DNA of 64,000 nt from Raphanus sativus (GCF_000801105.2 NC_079512.1:3181902-3245901); one strand, 5' to 3'; shown: positions 11,764-22,203, counted from the first letter of the stretch. Notes: generated by a model not told the origin, from the letters alone. Numbers and translations: made by a program.

Positions 11764-12288
11764 CTTATATTCAGTGTTTTGAAAACCGGATCGGACCGGC
11801 CGGTCGAACCGGTCCGACCGTGACTCGCTGAAGAAGCCGAGTCCGGTTCGGTTTAAAACCCGGATTTAATAAAAACCAGTAAAACCGACTGAAACCCGGT
11901 AAAACCGGTGATCCGGTTTAATTTTAAAACCCGGTTCTTAAAAATTAACATATAATTAAGTATTTTTATTTTATCATATTCTTAAAATTTGAAATGTTAG
12001 TTGTAAAAATAAATAAATATGATTTTATTAGCTGTAAATCATTTGTTTTTTTTAATTCTTAGTTTACATAGTAATCAGATTTATGTTTGTTGTTTATTTT
12101 GAGTTAATAAAAAAAGAATATAGAAAGTATTATATGTAGAAGTAAAGTCTATATAGTATAAATATATAATTATATACATTTTTATATAAATAAAAAACCC
12201 GGTTCAACCGGTTGAACCGGTCTAACCAGTCAACCAGTAGTTTTACCGAGTCGGTGTCCGGTCCGGTTTTCAAAACATTGCTTATATT
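11764..12288. mobile_element. Non-autonomous hAT-type element with 8-bp target duplication
   Basis: The element is 11772-12280 (509 bp). It is flanked by a perfect 8-bp duplication CTTATATT at 11764-11771 and 12281-12288. Terminal inverted repeats are CAGTGTTTTGAAAACCGGA at the left and its near complement at the right (one mismatch in 19). The subterminal regions are dense in CCGGT/ACCGG words and there is no coding capacity. An 8-bp duplication and CA..TG ends fit hAT. The matching positions of the other block copies (about 20592 and 21415) have no insert. Confidence 0.92.
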
Positions 12289-12488
12289 TCATTTAACTCC
12301 AACTCATGCAGTCATGCTTAAATACAAAATTATTCAAAGAACTAAACTAACTACTACGTGAGTGGGTCACGTTAAGGTAATACAATCCCACTAAATAAAA
12401 GGCAATATTGAAACTAAAAAGCTTCTGTACAATCGATTTGGTCTTCATGGAGATGGCCACGTTAACTTCTTGCTCAAGTTATATCTCA

Positions 12489-13097
12489 TCATGTCGGGAT
12501 GTCTATTACAACCTCCGACGTCACATCTGCTGAACGCTGATCAGAACAAGTTAGATTGCTGCGGGAACTTGGCTCGTTAGTTTTGAACAGGCGTACTCTC
12601 GTTCTGCAGATAGGACAAGTAGCGTGCGACTCAAGCCAAGCGTCTATACAGTGGGCGTGAAACCAGTGTTTACAGCTCGGTAAGAGCTTGGCTTTGTCTC
12701 CTTCTTCGAACTCAGAGAGAGAAACGACGCACTCGACGCCGCCGTCCTCAAAGTTCCGAGGACTAAAATCAACGACGGGGATTGATCGGATGAGGATGGA
12801 GCGGCTAACACTGGCCAACTCCGTGATGTTGATGATAACATGGTCACCGCTGGTACCCAAACCATGACCATTGTTGGCATCATCATCATCATCATCATGA
12901 TCATCAACAAAGTAATATTTATAGGCGCCAGACACTACTAGTCCAAGGAGCCCAAGGGAAGCCAGAACGATACCAACCAAAAAAAACATGTGGGCATTCT
13001 TGTCACCACGATGATAAATAACCCGATACATGCAATACGCGAAGCCAAGAAAAAACATACAGATATCAGTAATAAGTATCTCCATAATGTCGCTCAT
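12489..13097 (-). CDS. Membrane RING-H2 (ATL-like) protein, copy 1, with a lost zinc ligand
   Basis: Intronless, 202 residues. Two predicted membrane helices (about residues 6-28 and 38-60) are followed by an acidic Asp run and a C-terminal RING-H2 domain (about residues 121-165) of the ATL type, including the HWFHAHCIDAWL core and CPICR. ATL proteins are membrane-anchored E3 ubiquitin ligases. In this copy the second zinc-binding cysteine is serine: the motif reads CVVS (codon at 12720-12722), while the duplicate at 21610 reads CVVC. All other ligands are present. Loss of that ligand would be expected to weaken or abolish RING folding, so this may be an expressed but inactive copy. A TATA-like TTTATA (complement) lies at 13214-13219. 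Confidence 0.85.
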   Translation of the reverse strand: MSDIMEILITDICMFFLGFAYCMYRVIYHRGDKNAHMFFLVGIVLASLGLLGLVVSGAYKYYFVDDHDDDDDDANNGHGLGTSGDHVIINITELASVSRSILIRSIPVVDFSPRNFEDGGVECVVSLSEFEEGDKAKLLPSCKHWFHAHCIDAWLESHATCPICRTRVRLFKTNEPSSRSNLTCSDQRSADVTSEVVIDIPT

Positions 13098-13678
13098 CTT
13101 CGAATTTATGTGTGTGTTTGTTATTCAGAATAGCTGAAGGTGGAAGGATACTAAAACTTGAGCAAGAAGTCGTAATGATTTTGATTTGTTTTCGTGAACA
13201 TACATTACATGTATTTATAGGTTAAGTGATCTTACCATTGTTCTTTAAAGAAAAACTTACAAAACTTGAATAGATGAAAAAGGAAAAAGTAAGTAATTTC
13301 CTTATTTACTTATCAAAAAGGTAAAAAGGTAAAAGAAAAAAAAAAGAAGAAGGAAATTTCCTTATTTTAAACTAAACCATAACCATAAACTACACTCTGA
13401 TATTTCGGTTAATACTTAGTAATCGAATTCCGAAATATATTGTTTTAAACAATATAGAGGCACACTAGGCAGTGTGTTTATAAACGCTTCTACTCTGATG
13501 TCAGATATTTCTTTGAATTTTATATCGGAATTCGATTTTCAATTGAGTTTTCACATGTCTTAGCACGTTTTACATACCTTTCTACGATCAATTTCGACTA
13601 AACCGGGACATACATGTCGAATTTCGTCGGTTAATTCCGGTTCAGCATTCATCAGAGACACGTAAGCGTTATTACTTA
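13098..13678. other. RING-H2 promoter region, copy 1
   Basis: Aligns with 22204-22750 in copy 2, including the TATA box and a palindromic tract around 13425-13460 (cgaattccgaaatatattgt and following). No gene. Confidence 0.6.
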
Positions 13679-15128
13679 GAGTCATTTAGGTAAGAAGCCA
13701 TAAAAGGAAAGTTATTTAGGCAATTAGGCAAAAAGTTATTTATTTAGGTGGTTGGTCATATGAAACAAAACCAATTTACATTATTCTCCTCTTGCTCTAT
13801 CACTAAACATCAGCATGTGATCGTGTGTTTTTTGTCGCTGTTTAATTGAAGTTAACTTGCTTTAATCCAGATTCATTAACCATAAATTTGTAGAAAAATT
13901 TAATGGTTAGTAATTTGTAAAACAAAATTCGTCAGTAACCATTTATTTTGGATACTAAACCATAATGGGTGTGTAAATCTTAAATCCAAATAAAAATTTT
14001 AAACTTTAAACCTTGAATTATAAACCTAAATAAAAATGATAAACTTTAAATCCAAGTATAAATTCTAAATTATAAATATTAAACCAAAATAGAAGCTCTA
14101 AACACAAATAGAAACTCTAAATTATAAACCCGAATAAAAATTTCGAACTCTAAATCTTAAATCTAAACACTAAACTCTAAACTCTAAGCCCAAATAGAAA
14201 CTCTAAACCCTATACCCAAATAAAAACTATTAACTCTAATCTCTAAACCTAAGTATAAACTCTAAACTTTAAGCCCAAATAAAAACTTCAAACTTTAAAC
14301 CTTAAATCGTAAACCCAAACAGAAACTATAAACTCTAAAACCAAATATAAAACTCTAAATTCTAAATCCAAATAGAAATTTTGAACTATAAATCTTAAAC
14401 TCAAATAGAAACTTTAAACTCTAAACCCAAATAGAAATTTTAAACCCAAATAAAAGTTCTAAACCCTAAACTCTAAACCCAAATAAAAACTCTAAACTCA
14501 AATAAAAACTCTAAATCCTAAACTCAATAAAAACTCTAAACTCTAAACCATAATTTTTTATCTTCTAGAAATCCTAAAGTGACAGATCCAAGATAATAGT
14601 GTCTTTTTCCAATTTTCTTTTTTTTTATATGAGTAACTATAATACTTTAAACGGATAACTCACTATAAATACATAAAAAGATAACAAATAAAAGGATAGG
14701 TACAAGATAGTTGAAACATAATTTGGGTTAGTCCCTCTTAACCCCATATCGATTTCTAAAGAAATAGAGTAAGAGAAAAAAAAAACACAGATGTGGTATT
14801 ATAGGGATAATAATGTCATATAAGGAAACTCATACAGTCACTTTACGTACGTTTACCAAAGCTGCAAATAATCTTCGAGCACCATTAATGCAGTTGCTTA
14901 AGAGGAGGTGTTTAGTGATTTTCAGATTAAAAAAAAAGTAAAAAAATAAACAAAAGTTGGAAGAGAGAAGCTTTGGTGCTTAATTAAGCACTCCAAGCTT
15001 GATTTAAGCATCAGTGCTTATCACTTTTACCACTTTAATTATTAAAAAAAAAATAAGCACCCCTAATTGGATATCTAGGATAATTGTGCTCTAAACATGT
15101 CTATAGCATGCAATTGCTCTATTACTTA
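13670..15128. mobile_element. 1.44-kb insertion with 9-bp target duplication (MULE-like), containing telomere-like repeats
   Basis: The insert is 13679-15119. The 9-bp word TATTACTTA precedes it (13670-13678) and follows it (15120-15128), while copy 2 has a single uninterrupted site near 22749-22757. A 9-bp duplication fits Mutator-like elements. Terminal inverted repeats are weak or absent. The interior holds a degenerate array of CTAAACCCAAATA-like units (13960-14550), and near the right end a self-complementary AGCACTCCAAGCTT/GGTGCTTAATTAAGC segment (about 14970-15060) that may be a nested MITE. No transposase was seen. Confidence 0.75.
13960..14550. repeat. Degenerate telomere-like (CTAAACC-derived) tandem array
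   Basis: About 590 bp of imperfect units of roughly 18-22 bp built around CTAAACCCAAATAAAAA / CTCTAAAC. The array sits inside the insertion at 13679-15119. It is far too degenerate to be telomere. Confidence 0.8.
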
Positions 15129-15381
15129 TTACCGCGCGTCACACTTTACACATGTATATCATTCCCCTAGTTTCTCGGGGTCTTTTACGCGCGTGGGATC
15201 TATAAGCGCGTGCGTCTTACTCACAATCGCTTCCTAGGGTTAGTCTCGTTGCTGCAATCACGATCCTATTATCTCACACCGATCTTCGATTCCTTGCTTC
15301 GAGTCTCCAATATCGCCACCGTGCGCGATAAACCCTAAAAAAACCCTAATTTTCCCAAATCAGAGAACCGTCAACGAGGCG

Positions 15382-15726
15382 ATGGCGTCTGGTGCTATAG
15401 CTCCGAAGGCAAAGCACAAACGGAGCGAAATCAGCAACAAAAGAATCGAAACCCACGACGGCGGCGGCGAGACCGTCGTCGTCTCCGTCGAATCCACTCA
15501 TGTCGGAAGCTAATCGTCGGACGATGATGAAGATAAGTCTGAACTCGATTTCGAAGCTCGAAGCTCGCACCTTGAAGCGGAGACTAACCTCTGAGCTCGA
15601 AAAAGTCAGAACCTTTATCAACCGCCTCGACAAGAAGGGAGGTAAAGCTCAGATCTTGAAGAGCTGCGGTGGCTTGCTTTCGAAGCTGATGAAGCATAAG
15701 TTCGGGTGGATTTTCAATACCCCGGT
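15382..15726 (+). pseudogene. GTE3: GTE3 5' fragment, truncated and frameshifted
   Basis: Begins with the same ATG context as the intact gene at 23730 and follows it through the coiled-coil region into the start of the bromodomain (WIFNTP). It then breaks at 15726 and runs into the upstream flank of the second CLE gene. An extra base near 15451 (agaatcg against agaacg in the intact copy) also shifts the frame after about 23 codons. About 115 of 396 codons are represented. The promoter with two CCCTAA telo-box motifs (about 15331-15352) is still present, so a short transcript is possible. No functional bromodomain or NET domain can be made. Confidence 0.93.
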
Positions 15727-16228
15727 ATATACTCTAACAGTGACCTAATTTATATATATATATAAAAGTAGGTGTTGATATATATATATATAGCATCACA
15801 CATTTAAACCAAGCATAAACCAGCTATGCTACCCGAGACTTTTGAAATTTGAAGATTAAAATCTTAGATATTTTAAAAATGGCCGGAAGCACAAGCTTCT
15901 GTCGCTTGTACCTAGGGCCGCTACTGAATAGGTGAAATCTGGCATATCTTATATGTTGACAAAAAAACAATATATATATGTATTGTAAGTGCATGTGCGC
16001 TCGCGCGAGGACTTTGCAGAAGTTGGAAATTCGTCAATTATTGGCTTTTACGACCGCCTTGTATATTTTAAAATATACAGCACAAAGGTTATCATTCCAT
16101 TGAGATTCATTATCCCAACGCCATTCTCTATATAAATGTCTCAGGCATACGATGAGAAAAACGTACCTCATTATTACATAAAACATATACACACCTTACG
16201 TATTGAATTATTAATTAGCACACAACAT
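15727..16228 (+). other. Block junction and CLE copy 2 promoter
   Basis: Starts with the AT-rich sequence found upstream of CLE copy 1. A short unique insert follows (about 15770-15930, ending ctagggccgctactgaata), then sequence matching 9553-9831. A TATATAA box is at 16129-16135. Confidence 0.7.
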
Positions 16229-16462
16229 ATGGCTAACTTGAAGTTTTTGATGTGTCTGTTCTTGATCTGTGTTTCGTTGTCGCGATCATCAGCATCTCGG
16301 CCATTGCAGCAACGGTTTGCAAAAGCAGATGGAAGTAGACGAGGGCGTATGATGCGAGAAGCAGAAGAAGTGTTGAAAGCTAATATGGAAAAACTAATGG
16401 AGAGAGGTTTTAATGAGTCCATGAGACTAAGCCCTGGAGGTCCTGATCCTCGTCATCATTGA
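16229..16462 (+). CDS. CLE1: CLE family signalling peptide precursor (CLE1/3/4 type), copy 2
   Basis: 77 residues, intronless, secretion signal at residues 1 to about 22, and the same C-terminal RLSPGGPDPRHH motif as copy 1. The only differences are in the propeptide: Gly to Arg and Asn to Lys just after the signal peptide, and Lys to Glu in the helix region. The processed 12-mer is therefore the same molecule. An in-frame ATG further upstream (16136) would lengthen the protein to 108 residues, but it lies right at the TATA box (16129-16135) and outside the signal peptide, so 16229 is preferred. Duplication may raise ligand dose or split expression. Confidence 0.93.
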   Translation: MANLKFLMCLFLICVSLSRSSASRPLQQRFAKADGSRRGRMMREAEEVLKANMEKLMERGFNESMRLSPGGPDPRHH

Positions 16463-17367
16463 GTACGAACTCTCGTAGATTTAAAGTTCCATGGATGTAT
16501 TTTTTTCTCTTTTTCTCAATCGAGAACCGGTTTAGAAGAAATTAAAACATATTGATCCGTTTTGTATTGTAGCCTTGTTTGTCCGTTCGGTATAACCAAA
16601 ATAAATCGAGGTATCTGCTCGTTGCACATTTTTATGAATGGAGCATGCTTTACGTACCCTATACATTCTGTTATATTATATGCTAGCCTTGGACCTCTTG
16701 GTCTAGTCCAGAAGAGAGGACGTCCGTTTGCATATAAAGTACATATAACAAGAAAGAATAAAGAAATAGTATAAAAGTGAAAGAGATTTACAAAAAAAAA
16801 AGTATAAAAGTGAGAGTGCAATAATTTAATTTATCATGTCTTTAATTCTCTAATGGCTCGTGTAGATAGATATATGATTTTTAATTGTGTTTGAAAAGTA
16901 TATATGATTTATGACTATTCCGCCTAATATTCCACCAATAAAACATAGATAAAAGAGAGATAAGATGGTGACTGAAGTAGAAAAACATAGGGAAAACAAG
17001 TATTCGGTTTTAATGAAATTAGACCTTTTTAAAGTTAGAAGTCTGTTGAACAAAAAAAAAAGTTAGAAGTCAACTACTATTAAATTGATAACCCGATATG
17101 TATAAACCAAACGCTTCTAATTTCGTTACTAGATCCACTTAAACTTGCAAGTATGTGTATTGTGTACATGAAAGAGTATGAATCTGTTAGAATGCCTTCA
17201 GTCAAAAAAAAAAAAGAGTATGAATCTGTTTTTTTTTCTTTTTTTTCGTAAAACAACTTCATTACTAACACAACATCGGACATACCCAATGTGCAAGCCT
17301 CATGGCTACAGCAACACAACATCTAAAGCTTGATAGGTACACAAGCTTTGAGAAGCTTGACAAGGTG
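16463..17367. other. CLE copy 2 3' flank
   Basis: Matches 10066-11200 without the GGAAT insert. It contains a small A-rich direct repeat (aaagagtatgaatctgtt at about 17168 and 17213). No gene. Confidence 0.6.
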
Positions 17368-17640
17368 TTAAAAATGAATTTTGAAGGAGCCACTTGCGGA
17401 TGAAATCGCAGAAGATTCCAAACACACTTCAAGATCTTCTAACTTGCAGATTGTCACCTTAACATGTGACTTTAACAAACACTTTAAACTCTTGGTTTTC
17501 ACCAAAATGAGCTCTGTTGAATCTAGAGCAGTGTTAAATTTCAACGGAACTGGATCCAGACAGAATGTGCCTCTCATGGAGAAGGCAAAAGATAGACAAA
17601 TTATCTCCTTAACGGAGGAGTGTGGAAGTGTTCTCTCCTG
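17368..17640. other. Unidentified duplicated coding-like fragment, copy 2
   Basis: The best preserved copy of the segment also seen at 11221-11480. The minus frame from 17577 to 17368 encodes 69 residues with a Lys/Leu-rich pattern and ends in a stop. The plus frame from 17381 encodes 86 residues. No family was recognised in either. Confidence 0.35.
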
Positions 17641-17667
17641 AACACGTTACTTTCTTATCTTATCAAA

Positions 17668-20328
17668 TCTATTACTATAAAGAAAGGTTGTATCTATCCT
17701 GGTGACACATCAGCATCCACCTAGGAAATTAGTGTTCTCACAAGCTGCCACGCGTCTGGTAACTTTGAAGTGCATTGTTTCATTTAGAGATTTCGTTCGT
17801 GGGCTTCGTCGGGTGTAATAGATTTCGGCCCAGCGAGAACCAGAGAACACGATCGATTCTTAGCTTTCCTCTCCCTTATAATTCTGATTTACGGAGCCTT
17901 CTGGTTTGATTGTTTTTGTTGGCTTATTTCTGAACCAATTGTCTCTCACATTTGAGAAATCGACAGGGAGAGCGCTGGAGTAAGAAATAGAGAGAACGAG
18001 ATTGAAAACAACAGAGTAAGTGACAGAGATGTTGAGATGAAGAGTGACGGAGAAGTCGAGATATAGAGACACGAAGCAAGTGAGTAAGATGGAGCATTTT
18101 TATGTATCTTCTGGTCGGATCTGCTTAAATAAGCTTCGATACGATCAAAACAAGGAAACATACACATAAGTATAATATTGTTTATGCTATTTCCTATTTC
18201 AGACGAAATGGTCTTGCTTGATGTTATTTGATCTCCAGATATTGGCATCGTTCACGATTCATAAAGGTAATCAAATATTGACCAGGAGCTTGAGATGTCA
18301 ATTAACCAAATCTGGATGCTTTTCTCATGAATTATGATTATACATTGCTTCTTCTTTTGAGCTTCTGAAGGTATTGTATTTTTTTTCTTAGATTACCTTG
18401 GAATATAATGCTATTGAGAACAGCTTTAACTACTGTATTTTTATATAAGCACCCAAAATGGACGAAGAAGTGTCAAAGCTGAAGGGGAAGCTAGAATACA
18501 ATGATGACGTAGAGGTTAATGTTTCATCTCTTGCAGTCTTCATATGTCTGCATCAACTATTTTTACACAAATAACAATATGAATCATGTCTCTTTTGATG
18601 TATTTTCCCAGAGTTTCTTTGATGCGTTGTTTAAGATCGTCGAAGATCTAGGTCCTAACAGTGGCTTTATTCGATTTATCTTGGGGATGACGCTGATTAT
18701 CACCATGAGACACATGATAATCTGAAAATTGATGTATGTTTTCATCTTCTGTTTTGATCATTGGATTTGATTTTTTCATGCATATGCTGTTGAGAGTCCT
18801 TTTGGGTTCTTTAGGTTATGCTTGATACCATGAGACCTGATTTGCATGTTATCAACGATTCTGAGAGAGCCATTACTCTTAAAGATGACGGACATGTGAC
18901 ATTAAAACCAAACCAAGCTTAAGAAGAAGCCTCTTCTAAAGTCTTTCCCGTTAATTTATTGCCAACATTCTTTCTCTACCAGAACGAAATAATATCATAT
19001 ATCTAACCACTGTTAATCATCTCTTTCCATAGGTAATCAACCTTGGTCTTTGATTTCAGCATGAAAAAACAAAGATTTATTATCTTACTTTGTTTTTCTT
19101 TTTCTTCTACTTTCAGTCAATTCCATACTTCCAACTTTGTTAAGTAAATTCATGATTTTCGTAATCCATTGTTGGCTCTTTAATATATGCAGGGAGCAAT
19201 CTGGACTAATGGGTTTACTCACACAGGCTTTGTTGGTAGGGTGGCGGAACCATCCAGATGATGAGGTGCTGTTAATCTCTCCGTGCACTCAAACCCAATT
19301 GTAAACAACATTGGTCCAGAAAACACCAACAGGTGTGATGCTGCTGCAGCAATCGAAGGCTGTTCAGAAGTGTCCGAACCAAATTCTCTGCAAACTGATA
19401 CACTGGTGAACACGAAGGAGTAAACAACGGGTGCTGAGAAGGGTCCAAACTATAAAGGGTCCTGATCACTCAACCTATAGAGACAATGAATCTGGCCAAA
19501 AATTTCTTAATTCCATTTCTGCTTCCTGAGTTTTTACCCTTCACTGAATAATGTAGTTGTCTTGCAACTTTTTAGTTAATCAGCTCTGGTTTTCGTTTGT
19601 TGAAGTATAATTGGTACAGCTGGTAATTTTAGTATTTATGTTGTGGTTATGAAACTTTTTTGTTAACCTGATTTTTTTTGGGTTTCGTATTGTTTTGGTA
19701 TCATTTTGGAAACAGAAAGGAAATATATAGCAACGACAAACACCACTATTACAATAAACAGTTGTAGTTTTTTTTTTTACTTTAAGCTAGACTTTGTCCT
19801 AAAGTGGAAAATGTAAAAAGGAAAAAGAATTCAAATTAATATAACTAACATAATTCAATTGTAATAGGGAAGATTAAAGTAAATAATTGTAAAGTCTGAT
19901 CGAGTACCGTAATACACAATAATTTGATAAAAACAAATAAGAGTAAATAAAATAAAGTAATTACTCTCTTAATAAAAATGGGTTATCCACAACCTAATCA
20001 TTCCAAATCCAAAATATTACAAATCACATAAATTTTTGTAAAAGCAAATCATTTGAAGAACCATTCGAAGCCCTCTTAACATATCAACCACATATGTTTA
20101 TGTAAAAACAACTATCACTTTTTTAGACAACATAAACAACTATTGTAAACAAACAAAATATATCTTATCACGTATAATTTTTTCACCTGAAATTTCATAA
20201 AAACAAAATCATTATCATATACATTTCGTTCAAATGCAGATCTAAAACAAAACGACAAAATCATACAAAAAAAAAAAATCTAGATCACAAGTAAATTATA
20301 TCCCGCCCGTATGGCGGGCCGACCCTAG
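17668..20328 (+). mobile_element. Non-autonomous Helitron with captured fragments
   Basis: 2661 bp present only in block copy 2. It starts TCTATTACTATAAAG after an A and ends in a GC hairpin (CCCGCC...GGCGGG, about 20302-20319) followed by GACCCTAG, with a T after it. TC at the 5' end, a hairpin about 10 bases before CTAG, insertion between A and T and no target duplication are the Helitron hallmarks. The empty site is seen in copy 1 (about 11504) and in the local repeat (about 21165). No Rep/helicase is encoded. The interior has exon-like pieces (see 18458-19420). Confidence 0.9.
18458..19420 (+). other. Exon-like fragments inside the Helitron, source gene unidentified
   Basis: Short coding-like stretches separated by intron-like T-rich stretches. 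One starts ATGGACGAAGAAGTG at 18458. One near 18610-18725 contains a FDALFKIVEDLG-type peptide. One near 18814-18920 follows an AG and reads VMLDTMRPDLH-like to a TAA. One near 19192-19420 is also partly open. I do not recognise the donor gene. Helitrons often carry host exons in this way. Confidence 0.4.
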
Positions 20329-21164
20329 TATTAACTAAAATTCTAGTAAGAATATACAAACCATTAATTTTGTTGGCAGTACCTGGTTTATTTGAAGAAG
20401 CTAGTATATACCAGAGAATCCTGAATTGAATATTGTGCCTCAATTTGTACTATCAACTCTCGAGTGTGTTGAGATTAAAAAAAAAGTGACTAGTAATGTA
20501 ATGACAGGTCCCAGTTATAGCGAAATCAATGTTGATCAAAACAAGAACACTTTGGTTCTTAAAGAAAAGTTTACTGCAATTTTCTCTTCCCCTTTCATTT
20601 AACTCCAAACTCATGCAGTCATGCTTAAATACAAAATTATTCAAAGAACTAAACTAAGTACTACGTGAGTGGGTCACGTTAAGGAAATACAATCCCACTA
20701 AATAAAAGGCAATATTGAAACTAAAAAGCTTTTGAACAATTGATTTGGTCTTCATGGAGATGGCCACGTTAACTTCCTGCTCAAGTTATATCTCATCATG
20801 TCGGGATGTCTACCACAAAAGTTTGCAGATTGTCACCTTAACATGTGACTTTGACAAACACTTTAAACTCTTGGTTCTCACAAAAACGAGCTCTGTTGCA
20901 TCTAGAGAAGTTTTAAATTTCAACGGAATTGGATCCGGTCAGAATGTGCCTCTGGAGAAGGCAAACGATAGACAAATGTGTGGAAGTGTGGAAGTGTTCT
21001 CTCCTGATCACGTCACTTTCTTATCTGCATTTCCCCCTTTACCATGGCTTCGATCTTCTGCTACACCGCTCCAATCACGATCCAAATCATAAGATATCTG
21101 TTTCTTGGTGGACTACAGCTAATAGTTCTGTCTTATATTTTGGTGTTTATACAGGAATTTTATC
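20329..21164. repeat. Extra partial copy of the RING 3' flank joined to the unidentified fragment
   Basis: 20329-20815 matches the RING-gene 3' flank (also at 21165-21620 and, with an hAT insert, 11505-12510). At about 20816 the sequence switches to the unidentified fragment (as at 17440-17640). It then ends in a short unique stretch before the flank begins again at about 21165. This is a nested tandem duplication of about 840 bp with a chimeric junction. Confidence 0.8.
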
Positions 21165-21609
21165 AATATAAACTAAAATTCTAGTAAGAATATACAAACC
21201 ATTTTATTGGCAGTACCTGGTTTATTTGAAGAAGCTAGTATATACCAGAGAATCCTGAGTTGAGTACTGTGCCTCTGTTTGTATCAACTCTAGAGTTGAA
21301 ATTAAACAAATGACTAGTAATGTAATGATAGGTCCCAGTTATAGGGAAATCAATGTTGATCAATACAAGAACACTTTGGTTCTTAAAGAAAAGTTTACGG
21401 CAATATTTGTCTTCTCTTTTCATTTAACTTCAACTCATGCTTAGATACAAAATTATTAAAAGAATTAAACTAACTACTACGTGAGTGGGCCACGTTAAGT
21501 AAATACAATCCCACTAAATAAAAGGCAATATTGAAACTAAAGCTTCTGAACAATTGATTTGGTCTTCATGGAGATGGCCACGTTAACTTCTTGCTCAAGT
21601 TATATGTCA

Positions 21610-22203
21610 TCATGTCGGGATGTCTATTACAACCTCCGACGTCACATCTGCTGAACGCTCATAAGAACAAGTTAGATTGCTGCGGGAACTTGGTTCGTTA
21701 GTTTTGAACAGGCGCACTCTCGTTCTGCAGATAGGACAAGTAGCGTGCGACTCAAGCCAAGCGTCGATGCAGTGGGCGTGAAACCAGTGTTTACAGCTCG
21801 GCAAGAGCTTGGCTTTGTCTCCTTCTTCGAGCTCAGAGAGGCAAACGACGCACTCGACGCCGTCCTCGAATTTCCGAGGGCTAAAACCAACGACGGGGAT
21901 TGATCGGATGAGGATGGAGCGGCTAACACTGGCCAACTCCGTGATGTTGATGATAACACGGTCACCGCTGGCACCCAAACCATGATCATTGTTGGCATCA
22001 TCATCATCATCATTATCAACAAAGTAATCTTTATAGGCGCCAGACAGTAGTAGTCCAAGGAGTTCAAGGGAAGCACCCAGAACGATACCAACCAAAAAAA
22101 CTCTGTGGGCATTCTTGTCACCACGATGATAAACAACCCAATACTCGAAGCCAAGAAAAAGCATACAGATAGCACTAATAAGTATCTCCATAATGTCGCT
22201 CAT
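21610..22203 (-). CDS. Membrane RING-H2 (ATL-like) protein, copy 2, intact RING
   Basis: 197 residues, intronless: two N-terminal membrane helices, an Asp-rich linker, and a complete C-terminal RING-H2 domain with all eight ligands (CVVC ... CxHWFHAHC ... CPIC). Expected role: membrane-anchored E3 ubiquitin ligase of the ATL type; the target is unknown. The canonical ATL GLD motif is degenerate. An in-frame ATG exists upstream at 22308, but a TATA box (TATAAA on the minus strand, complement 22321-22326) puts the transcription start near 22296, downstream of that ATG. The frame upstream of 22203 is also not conserved in copy 1, so 22203 is preferred. It differs from copy 1 by the restored second zinc cysteine and scattered substitutions. 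Confidence 0.88.
   Translation of the reverse strand: MSDIMEILISAICMLFLGFEYWVVYHRGDKNAHRVFLVGIVLGASLELLGLLLSGAYKDYFVDNDDDDDANNDHGLGASGDRVIINITELASVSRSILIRSIPVVGFSPRKFEDGVECVVCLSELEEGDKAKLLPSCKHWFHAHCIDAWLESHATCPICRTRVRLFKTNEPSSRSNLTCSYERSADVTSEVVIDIPT

Larger units (their letters stand above)
9553..15726. repeat. Tandem block copy 1 (CLE - RING-H2 - GTE3 5' part)
   Basis: The order CLE promoter and gene, CLE 3' flank, unidentified fragment, RING-H2 gene (minus strand), shared GTE3 promoter and GTE3 5' coding region recurs in the same order and orientation at 15931-24094. Copy 1 stops inside GTE3 at 15726 and passes directly into the upstream flank of the second CLE gene, which is the expected scar of unequal exchange. 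Private insertions in copy 1 are at 10338-10621, 11772-12280 and 13679-15119. Confidence 0.92.

Noticed and set aside
13960..14550. Interstitial telomere
   Set aside because: Units are too degenerate and too long compared with the 7-bp plant telomere repeat; lies inside a bounded insertion.
16136..16228. Longer N-terminus for CLE copy 2 from an upstream ATG
   Set aside because: It starts right after the TATA box and would bury the signal peptide; not available in copy 1.
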